Shown piece after piece: positions 33,725-40,714 of a stretch of DNA of 64,000 nt. A program made the translations under genes and the position numbers. The stretch's first letter is position 1; every line of letters starts with the position of its first letter. The notes beneath the pieces were generated by a model, which saw only the letters and a program-made list of their open reading frames with translations, was not told where the DNA came from and did not search any database. The DNA comes from CAVYOE01 sp963770155 (lineage in GTDB: Bacteria; Actinomycetota; Thermoleophilia; Solirubrobacterales; 70-9). The DNA lies in assembly GCA_963770155.1 (NCBI GenBank), contig CAVYOE010000001.1:1426001-1490000 (forward strand), written 5' to 3'.

Positions 33725-35337
33725 TCGGCCTGCGGCTGTGCGGCACCCGCACCCTCCTCGCCGGCCGGCGTTTCGGGCCGAGGCGCCCGCGCCCCGATGT
33801 AACGCTGCTCGCTCGCGGCGAGGATCTGGCTCACCCCCGGCAACGGCACGCAGGTGACGATGAACTGGAACGCGAACATTCCGGGCCAGACGTGCGCCAT
33901 CGCCGATGAGATCGAGGTGAGGAAGCGGGCGAAGCGCGGCCGCTCCGGCAGGATGTTCTCGAACGGCACCGGGACGGGGCGCACGGTCCGCACCTCGTAG
34001 CCGCAGTCGCGCAGCGTCTTCTTCAGGGTCGAGCGGGTGAACAGGCGCTTGTGGGTGACGTCCATGATCCCGCGGTCCGCGTAGGCGAAGCGGCCGAAGA
34101 GCAGGTTGGCGCGGATCGCGGCGAAGGCGATGTTCGGAGTCGAGATGACGAACGTCGGACTGCGCCGCTCATAGGCAACCCGCTGGGTCTTGTTCCGCAT
34201 CTCGATCAGGAAGCGCTCGGGCTCGGCCAAGTGCTCGATCACGTCGAGCAGCAGGACCGCGTCGAACCCGAACGGGTCGACCGGCAGCGGATCGGTGTCG
34301 AGGTCGGCCTTGAAGAACTCCGAGACCGCGCCGGGCAGCGGCTCGTTCTGGTCAACTCCGACCACCTCCACCCCCTCTTGGCGACACTCCCTGGCGACGG
34401 CGCCCGGGCCGCAGCCGAGATCGAGCACGCGCCCGGCGCCGGCCTCCCGGACGACCTCCAGGGCCCGGCGGTGGGACGAGTTGAGCATCTCGGTCTTGTC
34501 CTTGTAGGGCGAGCCGCCGATCTCGCGGTAGCGGAGCGAGGTGAACATCCCGAACTGGTGCATCCGGTAGCCGACGGTTGCCTTCAGCACATTGAGGCCG
34601 TAGCGGATGCCTGAGAAGCCGGCGACGTGGCTGATCTCGTCGGCGTAGCGGGTCGGGATCGGGAACTCGACGATGCGCGCGTCGACGTAGGCGGCCTGGA
34701 GCAGGATCTCGGTGTCGAAGTGGAAGTCGTTGGTGTTGGCCTCGAACGGCACCCGGTCGAGGAACGCGGTCGAGTAGCCGCGGTAGCCGGTGTGGTACTC
34801 GCTCAGCCCGAGGCTGGTGATCCGGTTCTGGATCGAGGTCAGGATGCGGTTGCCGACCAGCTTGTAGAAGGGCATCCCGCCGGCGCGGGCGCCGCCGGGC
34901 TCGGCGATCCGGGATCCGAGCACCACGTCGGGGCGGTCGGCGCGCCAGGTCTCGATGAAGCGGTCGAGCAGCTCGGGCGCGTACTGACCGTCGGCGTGGA
35001 GCAGGATCACGAAGTCATAGCCGCGATCGACGGCGAGGCGGTAGCCGAGCTTCTGGTTGCCCCCGTATCCCTGGTTGACCGGGTTGTGGAGGACGGTCAG
35101 GTTCTCGAGATCGCGCTCGGCGGCCCATTGCGCGAGCAGCTCAGCGCCGGCGTCCGCTGACCCGTCATCCAGGCAAACGAAATCGACCTCCGGGTCGCGG
35201 AGGACCGACTCGGGGATCCGCTCGAAGGTCTCGAGCACGTGCTTCTCGGCCTCGTAGGCGACAACGAGCACGAGGACCCGGCGCCCGGCCTGTGCTTCAG
35301 GTGTGGGTGTGGCGTTCGCGGCCACGGGGCGATTCAA
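33688..35337 (-). CDS. Bifunctional GT2 glycosyltransferase / SAM-dependent methyltransferase fusion
   Basis: This 549-residue protein joins two enzymes. Residues about 20-230 are a GT2 domain of the dolichyl-phosphate-mannose-synthase type (VLVVAYEAEKHVLETFERI, CLDDGSADAG, LLHADGQYAPELL at 112-124, GTGYRGY-like HTGYRGYST at 182-190). Residues about 295-500 are a class I methyltransferase with motif I VLDLGCGPGAVARE (304-317), VVGVDQNEPLPGAV and LLLDVIEHLAEPERFL. The linker YADEISHVAGFSGIRYG is normally the tail of polyprenyl-phosphate GT2 enzymes. The protein may load a sugar on polyprenyl phosphate and also methylate it. TTG 35337 overlaps the upstream stop (TTGA). Its tail overlaps the UPF0104 gene by 37 bp. 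Confidence 0.87.
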   Translation of the reverse strand: MNRPVAANATPTPEAQAGRRVLVLVVAYEAEKHVLETFERIPESVLRDPEVDFVCLDDGSADAGAELLAQWAAERDLENLTVLHNPVNQGYGGNQKLGYRLAVDRGYDFVILLHADGQYAPELLDRFIETWRADRPDVVLGSRIAEPGGARAGGMPFYKLVGNRILTSIQNRITSLGLSEYHTGYRGYSTAFLDRVPFEANTNDFHFDTEILLQAAYVDARIVEFPIPTRYADEISHVAGFSGIRYGLNVLKATVGYRMHQFGMFTSLRYREIGGSPYKDKTEMLNSSHRRALEVVREAGAGRVLDLGCGPGAVARECRQEGVEVVGVDQNEPLPGAVSEFFKADLDTDPLPVDPFGFDAVLLLDVIEHLAEPERFLIEMRNKTQRVAYERRSPTFVISTPNIAFAAIRANLLFGRFAYADRGIMDVTHKRLFTRSTLKKTLRDCGYEVRTVRPVPVPFENILPERPRFARFLTSISSAMAHVWPGMFAFQFIVTCVPLPGVSQILAASEQRYIGARAPRPETPAGEEGAGAAQPQADQVAEVEVSSSE

Positions 35338-37397
35338 GGTAGCGGCTTGGCTCTACAGGCACCGGGATCGAGGTTGCCCGTGATCCGAAAGACCGTGAGC
35401 GGCGGGCTGTCGATGATCGGCTCGCTGTTGGGGTCCGTGGCCCAGCGTATCTGGGGCCGCTTGCGCTCGGCGAAGGCGGGCGAGGCGACCACGTACTCGT
35501 AGTCACCGTCGTTGATCGCCTTGCGGAAGCTGGGGCAGTCCTCGATCTTGCGGAAGCTCTCGTCGTCGCCGTGGCGGCCGAGGAACTGGACGTGGTTGGA
35601 CTGGTCCTCGCCGTAGAGGCCGTACTGGAGGATCCCCGAGGTGCCGATCCTCGTGTCCTCGAGGTCGCTCGCCCACTCGTACACCGGCGCCAGGCCGAGC
35701 TGTTCGAACAGCGGCGGGGCGCCGGAGCGGTACCGGTCGCGCAGGTAGTCCTCGGTCTGCGGCCAGGCGACGCCGATCGCGAGGCCGATCGCCAGCGCCC
35801 CGGCGATCGCCGCGGTCCAGCCGTCCCAGCGCTCGGCGATCCAGGCGATCCCGGCAGGGACCAGGACCAGCAGCGCGGCGATCGCGAGCATGCCGAGAAA
35901 GCGGCCCGACTCCCAGAAGTCGAAGTCGCGATGTGTCGCTGCCAGGGCGAGCACCGCGAGCCCGCCGAGCGCGATCCAGCGCCCCCGCGAGTTGAGCTCG
36001 CGGGCCGCGATCGCCGCCAGGCCCAGCGCCAGCACCAGCGCCGGAACCAGCACCCGCAAACCGGAGGGGAACTCGATCGGGTTGCCCTCCGGCCCCTCGG
36101 CTGCGGCCGGCGCGAACAGCCAGAAGACGAAGGAGAGGGTGGCTGCGGCGGCGAGGATCCGCAGCAGGGTGCTCCTGTTCTGAACCAGGGCGGCGATCAC
36201 GCCGACCGCGGCCAGCCCGAGCAGCAGCCACCACAGCGGCCCGAGCTGCATGTCGAAGCCGGGAAGGAAGTGGTCGTCCCAGACCGCGCCGTCGGTTAGG
36301 TAATGGGCGACCGAGTTCGAGGTGCCGGCGTCGAGCCCCTGGTCCGGACCCGGGAGGTTTATCGGCCCGGCCTCCGAGACATACGGCAGGGGATTGCCGA
36401 CGTGGAACAGGTTCCGCAGGTACCAGTAGGAGCCGACGAGGAGCATCGGCGCCCCGAAGACCACCGCAGTTCGTACCCGCCCGCCGGCCGGGGCGGCCAG
36501 GAACAGGCCCACCAGGATCGCGGCCACCGGCGCAACGAAGACGATCTTGCCTCCGATCGCGAGGCCTGCTGCCAGGCCCGCGACGGCCAGCACGCCGGGC
36601 TGGAGTCGCTCGGACTTCCATCCGTTCACCAGCAACGCGGCCGCGCACAGAAGGAAGGTCACCCCCCAGAGATCGCTCATCGCGGCGCCGGCCTGGGTCG
36701 TGGCAAACACCGGCAGGTCCATCACCAGGGCCGTGGCCACCGCGGTCAGCGGCGCGACGCCGAACGGCCGCCCCAGGCACCACCCCGCCAGCAGCGCCAG
36801 CGCCAGCCACAGCAGATTCAGGAACGGCGAAGCGAGGTCGCGGTCGAAGGCAAGCATCCCGAGCGAGTGGAAGAGCTCGGAGGTGACCGGGTGGAACCAG
36901 CTCATGTACGAGGGGCTGAAGAACTGGAGATGGACCAGCGACCCCTCCTGGGCGAAGCGCCCGGCGTACGGCAGGTGGTACCAGTTCTCGTCGCCGCCGA
37001 AATGGCCGATCGCAAAGGTCTGCTGCGCGAAGGTCGCCCAGTGCGCGGCGACTAGGAAGCAGACGAACAGCGCGATCCCGGTCGCCGATGGCCCCATCCC
37101 GGCCGGGGCCGGCGCCACGGCTTCCCCCTCCTGTTCAACCGGGCGGATCCGGAACCCGGCGATCCCGACCAGGACCGCTCCGACCACGATTGCCGCCGGC
37201 TCGAACAGGCCAACCGTCCCGAGCAGCTCCATCACCAGGACGACCGCGGCGACTGCGATCACGGCCTCCGCCAGCCGCGCCGGCGCGCCGCTCCACGCGG
37301 GCAGCAAACGCCCCCTGAGCCGGCAGGCGAAGAAACCGACGGCGGCAGCGATCAGCGCCAGCTCGCCGGCGCCGAGCAGGTATCGCCCAAAGCTCAT
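35334..37397 (-). CDS. Multi-membrane glycosyltransferase (GT39/ArnT-like GT-C)
   Basis: This 687-residue protein has about 12 membrane segments, starting with GELALIAAAVGFFACRL. Its first large outward loop carries GGDENWYHLPYAGRFAQEG (134-152), which is the acidic motif expected for GT-C transferases that use polyprenyl-phosphate sugars. A C-terminal domain of about 170 residues (SGILQYGLYGEDQSNHVQF and following) is predicted outside the cytoplasm. ATG 37397 is preceded by TAGCAT at 37407-37412. The overlapping downstream gene is the GT2-methyltransferase fusion, which could make the polyprenyl-phosphate donor. The pair would then form one export-and-transfer route. This link is inferred. 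Confidence 0.75.
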   Translation of the reverse strand: MSFGRYLLGAGELALIAAAVGFFACRLRGRLLPAWSGAPARLAEAVIAVAAVVLVMELLGTVGLFEPAAIVVGAVLVGIAGFRIRPVEQEGEAVAPAPAGMGPSATGIALFVCFLVAAHWATFAQQTFAIGHFGGDENWYHLPYAGRFAQEGSLVHLQFFSPSYMSWFHPVTSELFHSLGMLAFDRDLASPFLNLLWLALALLAGWCLGRPFGVAPLTAVATALVMDLPVFATTQAGAAMSDLWGVTFLLCAAALLVNGWKSERLQPGVLAVAGLAAGLAIGGKIVFVAPVAAILVGLFLAAPAGGRVRTAVVFGAPMLLVGSYWYLRNLFHVGNPLPYVSEAGPINLPGPDQGLDAGTSNSVAHYLTDGAVWDDHFLPGFDMQLGPLWWLLLGLAAVGVIAALVQNRSTLLRILAAAATLSFVFWLFAPAAAEGPEGNPIEFPSGLRVLVPALVLALGLAAIAARELNSRGRWIALGGLAVLALAATHRDFDFWESGRFLGMLAIAALLVLVPAGIAWIAERWDGWTAAIAGALAIGLAIGVAWPQTEDYLRDRYRSGAPPLFEQLGLAPVYEWASDLEDTRIGTSGILQYGLYGEDQSNHVQFLGRHGDDESFRKIEDCPSFRKAINDGDYEYVVASPAFAERKRPQIRWATDPNSEPIIDSPPLTVFRITGNLDPGACRAKPLP

Positions 37398-37406
37398 CGG
37401 CGGGCG

Positions 37407-37412
37407 ATGCTA
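37407..37412 (-). promoter_or_regulatory. Putative -10 element for GT-C gene
   Basis: The minus-strand hexamer TAGCAT lies 9 bp before ATG 37397. Confidence 0.4.
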
Positions 37413-37477
37413 CTCGTCACACATTTATTGCCGTTAGCGCGCCACGCGTCACACGAGCTCGGCAAAGCTTCAATCGC

Positions 37478-37567
37478 GGAGGGTGAAGCGGCAAGGCGCC
37501 GCGCCCGGCTTGTCACCCGGTGCGGTCGGGGTAGCCCCTGACTGGGGTTCGAGTCCCCCGCCCTCCG
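37478..37567 (+). tRNA. Class II tRNA-like gene with 8+4 acceptor/T-stem (allo-tRNA-like), anticodon uncertain
   Basis: A full cloverleaf can be drawn in the 442 bp gap without a protein gene. The acceptor has 8 bp (37478-37485 with 37559-37566). The T arm has a 4 bp stem (37544-37547 with 37555-37558) and the canonical loop TTCGAGT. The discriminator is G 37567, followed by CCG, not CCA. The D arm is 5 bp (37488-37492 with 37498-37502, loop AAGGC). A long variable arm has 7 bp (37525-37531 with 37535-37542, one bulged T at 37539, loop TAG). The anticodon arm 37504-37520 has a C-C mismatch; the best reading is loop CTTGTCA with anticodon TGT. G73 and the long arm are serine-type identity marks. 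An alternative 7+5 layout needs a T-C mismatch in the T stem. It could also be a degenerate tRNA-Ser. Confidence 0.5.
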
Positions 37568-37573
37568 CCGATT

Positions 37574-37609
37574 CGCCGGGGGCGGCCAGTGGCAGGCCGC
37601 CCGCCGGCG
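37574..37609 (+). other. Strong GC-rich hairpin downstream of tRNA-like gene
   Basis: Two stacked stems of 7 bp (37581-37587 with 37595-37601) and 6 bp (37574-37579 with 37604-37609) close a 7-base loop AGTGGCA. It begins 7 bp after the tRNA-like discriminator and has no U-tract. It may be a processing or termination structure for the tRNA-like transcript. Confidence 0.45.
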
Positions 37610-37668
37610 TGCAACCCTTTAAGGGACTGGTGACGAGCCGGGCCCGGGGTAGCTCCCCGGCCGCACAG

Positions 37669-37692
37669 AACGACCCGCTCCGGCGGGTCGTT
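37669..37692 (+). terminator. Perfect 10-bp hairpin, possible terminator
   Basis: AACGACCCGC and GCGGGTCGTT form a perfect 10 bp stem with loop TCCG. It is followed by GCGGTTCCTC, so there is only a weak U-rich tail. It separates the tRNA-like region from the secreted protein gene at 37840. The remaining 37693-37839 holds an AT-richer stretch (CATATA near 37772) that may be a promoter, and a strong SD. Confidence 0.5.
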
Positions 37693-37839
37693 GCGGTTCC
37701 TCATCCCTCGTTCTGGCCAGATGAAGGGCAAGAGTTCCCGCATTTTGGGAGGACTTTCAGGTTGCGCGGGGGGCATATAGGTGGAAGCGTCAGGGGTCTT
37801 GAAGGTGTGAGTACGAACCGCCTGAGAGGAGGAGACGGT

Positions 37840-39435
37840 ATGTGGAGGAGGATCTTGTTCTCGACGCTCGCCGGGGCAGCGGCGATCAGTCTCTTGCTCT
37901 CGGCTGCGGCCGAAAAGGCGACAGCCGGGACCTACCCGGTCTATCAGTGCGACCCCGGCTCGGCGACCCACATCGGCGTCCCGGACCTGGAGAACCATCC
38001 GAGCACCTTTGGCTCGACGGCCGGGTATCACGGCTTCACCACCTGTCACGCCACCCACGGCGCCCATGTCTTCGCGTGGAGTCCCGGGGACGGCGGCGGA
38101 CCGTGCACGACGCGGTCGGTCCCATACCTGACCAACGGCTTCATTCGGTTCGCCGCTCCGGCGGCTCTGGCGTTCGTCGGCGGCAGCTTCAACTGGTCCT
38201 ACTCGTCGGCATGCGGCAACCACCCCTACTGGCGCTACCGCGCGGCCGACGGTTCCCTGCTGCAGAGCGGCGACACAGGCGACGCCCAAGGAGGCAAGTT
38301 TCTGACTGGTGAGGGCAAGTTCCTCGACGTCGGCATCATCTGCTTCGACGCTGCCGGCTGTAATGCCTACGGTCCTTATGGCCTCTCGGGTGTGAAGACG
38401 GTGAGCTTCACGCTCGACGACCGCAGCCTGCCGGCGGCACCGGCACTCTCAGGGTCTCTGGTCGACCCGGGCCCACGACGCGGGACCGAGTCCCTGGTCG
38501 TCGGTGCATCAGACGTCGGTGGCGGTGTGGCCGAGGTCGAGGTTTTGGTGAACGGAGCAGTGATTCGCGACCAGGCGGTCGCCGGATGCCAGGCGTTGCC
38601 CTCGAACAGCATGATCCCCTGCCCGCTGCAGACAATGGAGTCCTTCTCGATTCCGACCGACGCCGCTCCGTTCCACGACGGCAGGAACACGCTCGAGGTC
38701 TGCGCGGTCGACATCGCCCAAGGCGCTCAGGGCGGCAATCGGAGCAACCCCTGCGCCAAGCTCGTGGTCGAGGTCGACAACAGCTGCGACGAGTCGCTCG
38801 GGCCCGACGCGGCCAGCAGCCTCGAGGCCGGACTTGCCCAGGGGCCGGCCGAGCCCAAGCCCAGCCTGCAGGTGCTGTCGACCCAGGGCGCGGCGATCAA
38901 GGGTCGGATCGCCAACTCCTCGGGGAACGGCATCTCGTCGGGGACGATCTGCATCTACGAGCAGGTCGCCGCAGCCGACGAGCACAAGGCTCTGGTGCGC
39001 ACGGTGCCGAGCAGGTCCAACGGGGGCTTCCAAGCAGACGTCCCGGCAGGCCCGAGCCGGTCGATCTACGTCACCTACCGGCGCGGCAACCGCTTGCTGG
39101 AGAAGCAACTCGAGCTGATCTCGAAGGCGAAGCCGACCTTCTCCATCCGCAAGCGGCGGCTGCAGAACGGCAAGGTGATGCGGTTCGGCGGTTGCATCCC
39201 CGGCCCCCACAACGCCAAGCGCGCCATCGCAGTGCAGGCCCGTGTCGGGCGGATCTGGCGCACATTCAAGGAACTGGTCACCAACGACGGCGGGTGCTTT
39301 CGGGGCCGCTACCGGTTCAAGAGCTCGACCGCGCCGCTGACCAAGTACACGTTCCGGGTGCTGGTCAAGGCCCAGAACGGCTACCCGTACCTGGCCGGCA
39401 CCTCTCGCAAGCGAAAGGTGATCGTCACCGGCTAA
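37840..39435 (+). CDS. Secreted protein of unknown function with Ig-like region
   Basis: This 531-residue protein starts at ATG 37840 behind an excellent SD (GAGGAGGAGA). The signal peptide runs from MWRRILFSTLAG through a hydrophobic core ISLLLSAAA, with likely cleavage near residue 30 (ATAG/TYP). The mature part has paired cysteines (YQCDP, TTCHA, SSACGNH, IICFDAAGC) in the first 140 residues. Next comes a segment LSGSLVDPGPRRGTESLVV followed by EVEVLVNGAVI, which resembles a bacterial Ig-like or fibronectin-type fold. The C-terminal third is Lys/Arg-rich beta-type sequence. The family is common among secreted proteins of Thermoleophilia-like actinobacteria, but no function is known to me. 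The stop codon lies in the loop of a hairpin (39420-39448). Confidence 0.8.
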   Translation: MWRRILFSTLAGAAAISLLLSAAAEKATAGTYPVYQCDPGSATHIGVPDLENHPSTFGSTAGYHGFTTCHATHGAHVFAWSPGDGGGPCTTRSVPYLTNGFIRFAAPAALAFVGGSFNWSYSSACGNHPYWRYRAADGSLLQSGDTGDAQGGKFLTGEGKFLDVGIICFDAAGCNAYGPYGLSGVKTVSFTLDDRSLPAAPALSGSLVDPGPRRGTESLVVGASDVGGGVAEVEVLVNGAVIRDQAVAGCQALPSNSMIPCPLQTMESFSIPTDAAPFHDGRNTLEVCAVDIAQGAQGGNRSNPCAKLVVEVDNSCDESLGPDAASSLEAGLAQGPAEPKPSLQVLSTQGAAIKGRIANSSGNGISSGTICIYEQVAAADEHKALVRTVPSRSNGGFQADVPAGPSRSIYVTYRRGNRLLEKQLELISKAKPTFSIRKRRLQNGKVMRFGGCIPGPHNAKRAIAVQARVGRIWRTFKELVTNDGGCFRGRYRFKSSTAPLTKYTFRVLVKAQNGYPYLAGTSRKRKVIVTG

Positions 39436-39448
39436 GGCGGTGACGATC
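39420..39448 (+). terminator. Perfect 11-bp hairpin with the stop codon in its loop
   Basis: GATCGTCACCG and CGGTGACGATC form an 11 bp stem around loop GCTAAGG, and TAA of the secreted protein gene lies in that loop. It sits between convergent genes and can terminate both strands. No U-tract follows. Confidence 0.55.
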
Positions 39449-39460
39449 GTCGGACGAATC

Positions 39461-39904
39461 TCAGTTACCGGGCGTTGCCTTGAGGCAGAGGGCATAGGCC
39501 GTGGCCGACGGCGGCGCGAGGCCATTGGCGGCGACTGCCTCCCCGAGGGTAGGACTGAAAAACGGTTGTACCTCGGTTAGGCCGCCAGAGTCCGAGCCGC
39601 CGGCACCGAGTAGCTGCGAGCCGCGGGGGCACGCTGCAACCGGGTTGACCGCCTCATTTCTAATCACCTCACCCGCGGCGAGATCGGCGGCGGTCACGTG
39701 ACCGGCCGCGATCTTCTCGGTGGTCACCGCGTTGGCGGCCAAGTCCTTAGTCTTGATTGTGCCGTTGACGATGCTCTTGCTCGTCACCGAGTTCTTCTTC
39801 GCCTTGGTCACCGCGACCGCGGCCGGGATTCCGGCGACGGCGACGATCAGCGCCAGGGTCGAGACGATGTTCGCGTAGCTGAGGTGTCCCCTCTTCGTCT
39901 GCAT
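39461..39904 (-). CDS. Membrane-anchored/secreted small protein with repeated KxxDLAxNAV-type motifs
   Basis: This 147-residue protein has an N-terminal hydrophobic helix (YANIVSTLALIVAVAGIPAAVAV, residues about 10-32) that acts as signal or anchor. Then come about four 10-11-residue repeats: SVTSKSIVNGT, IKTKDLAANAV, TTEKIAAGHV and TAADLAAGEV. After it a Cys-containing C-terminal domain includes ACPRGSQLLGAGG and ALCLKATPGN, with two cysteines likely bonded outside the cell. ATG 39904 follows an AAGGCGG Shine-Dalgarno. The same repeat-plus-domain layout is common in proteins of this actinobacterial class. Function is unknown; it may be a surface or tail-fibre-like adhesive protein. Confidence 0.75.
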   Translation of the reverse strand: MQTKRGHLSYANIVSTLALIVAVAGIPAAVAVTKAKKNSVTSKSIVNGTIKTKDLAANAVTTEKIAAGHVTAADLAAGEVIRNEAVNPVAACPRGSQLLGAGGSDSGGLTEVQPFFSPTLGEAVAANGLAPPSATAYALCLKATPGN

Positions 39905-39975
39905 GGATCCGCCTTTCCTAGCTCGACTCGGATAACACGCCCGAACCGTCTCAGATTCGGATCGGAGAAGGAGGG

Positions 39976-40626
39976 TTAGGAAACGGACCAGCGCTCGCCG
40001 GCGACGAGGCGCTCGAGCCCGAGCCAGGCGAAGTCCATGTGGGCCTGGAGCATCTGCTCGCGGGTGACCTCATGGTGCTCGTCCCACCAGTTGGCGAGCG
40101 ACTGGCCGGCACCAACGAGCTGCTGCGCCAGCATCTCCGCGGCAACGTCGGTGTCGACTCCCTCAATTGGGCTCAGCGGCGGAGCCTCGGCCGCGATCAG
40201 CGCGGCGACGATGTCCCGGGTCTCGTCCTGGACCCGGCGAAGGGTCGGCGCCAGGTCGGGGTCGTTGATGTTGCGGTGCACCATGCGCCAAGCGTCGCGG
40301 TGCTCCTCGACGAAGCCGAGGAATGCCTCGATCCCGAGCCGGAGCCGGTCACCGGGGGCATTGGATCCCGCAATCGCCTCGAGCACCCGGCGGACCAGCT
40401 CGTCGTGTGCGGCCCGCAACGCGGCGTCGTGGAGCTCCCGCTTGGAGCCGAAATGCTCGTAGATCAGGGCCTTCGAGACGCCGGCTGCCTCGGCGACGTC
40501 GTCAAGAGAAGCCCGGTCGAAGCCGTGCTCGGCGAACACCATCAGCGCGGTCTCGAGCAGGAGCTCGCGCCTGTCGGTGGCGGACATCCGCTGCCTGGCC
40601 GGTGCCTGCTGTGTGCGTGACGTCAC
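39976..40626 (-). CDS. TetR-family transcriptional regulator
   Basis: This 216-residue regulator has an N-terminal helix-turn-helix (ASLDDVAEAAGVSKALIYEHF) and a helical ligand-binding C-terminus of normal length. GTG 40626 is preferred to ATG 40587 because TAGACT lies 6 bp upstream on its strand (40633-40638). It is divergent from the R2lox-SCP2 gene. A perfect inverted repeat ACTGAC-CC-GTCAGT (40643-40656) sits between the two -10 elements, so it probably represses itself and the oxidase gene. The ligand is likely a hydrophobic substrate related to the oxidase or its SCP2 domain, but this is inference. Confidence 0.87.
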   Translation of the reverse strand: MTSRTQQAPARQRMSATDRRELLLETALMVFAEHGFDRASLDDVAEAAGVSKALIYEHFGSKRELHDAALRAAHDELVRRVLEAIAGSNAPGDRLRLGIEAFLGFVEEHRDAWRMVHRNINDPDLAPTLRRVQDETRDIVAALIAAEAPPLSPIEGVDTDVAAEMLAQQLVGAGQSLANWWDEHHEVTREQMLQAHMDFAWLGLERLVAGERWSVS

Positions 40627-40632
40627 ACAGCC

Positions 40633-40666
40633 AGTCTACCTAACTGACCCGTCAGTAAGTTATGAT
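40633..40666. promoter_or_regulatory. Divergent promoter with TetR-type operator
   Basis: The region holds TAGACT (40633-40638, minus, 6 bp before GTG 40626), the 14 bp inverted repeat ACTGAC-CC-GTCAGT (40643-40656) and TATGAT (40661-40666, plus). The operator lies between the two -10 boxes and could block both. Confidence 0.6.
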
Positions 40667-40714
40667 TCCGTCCACCGAGTCGCCCCCGCAATCACCACTG
40701 CAAGGAGGACGCGA

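Noticed and set aside
37478..37567. Reading the tRNA-like gene as tRNA-Sec
   Set aside because: A TCA anticodon would need a loop without U33 and a badly paired stem, and the T stem has 4, not 5, pairs. No selA/selB gene is in the window.
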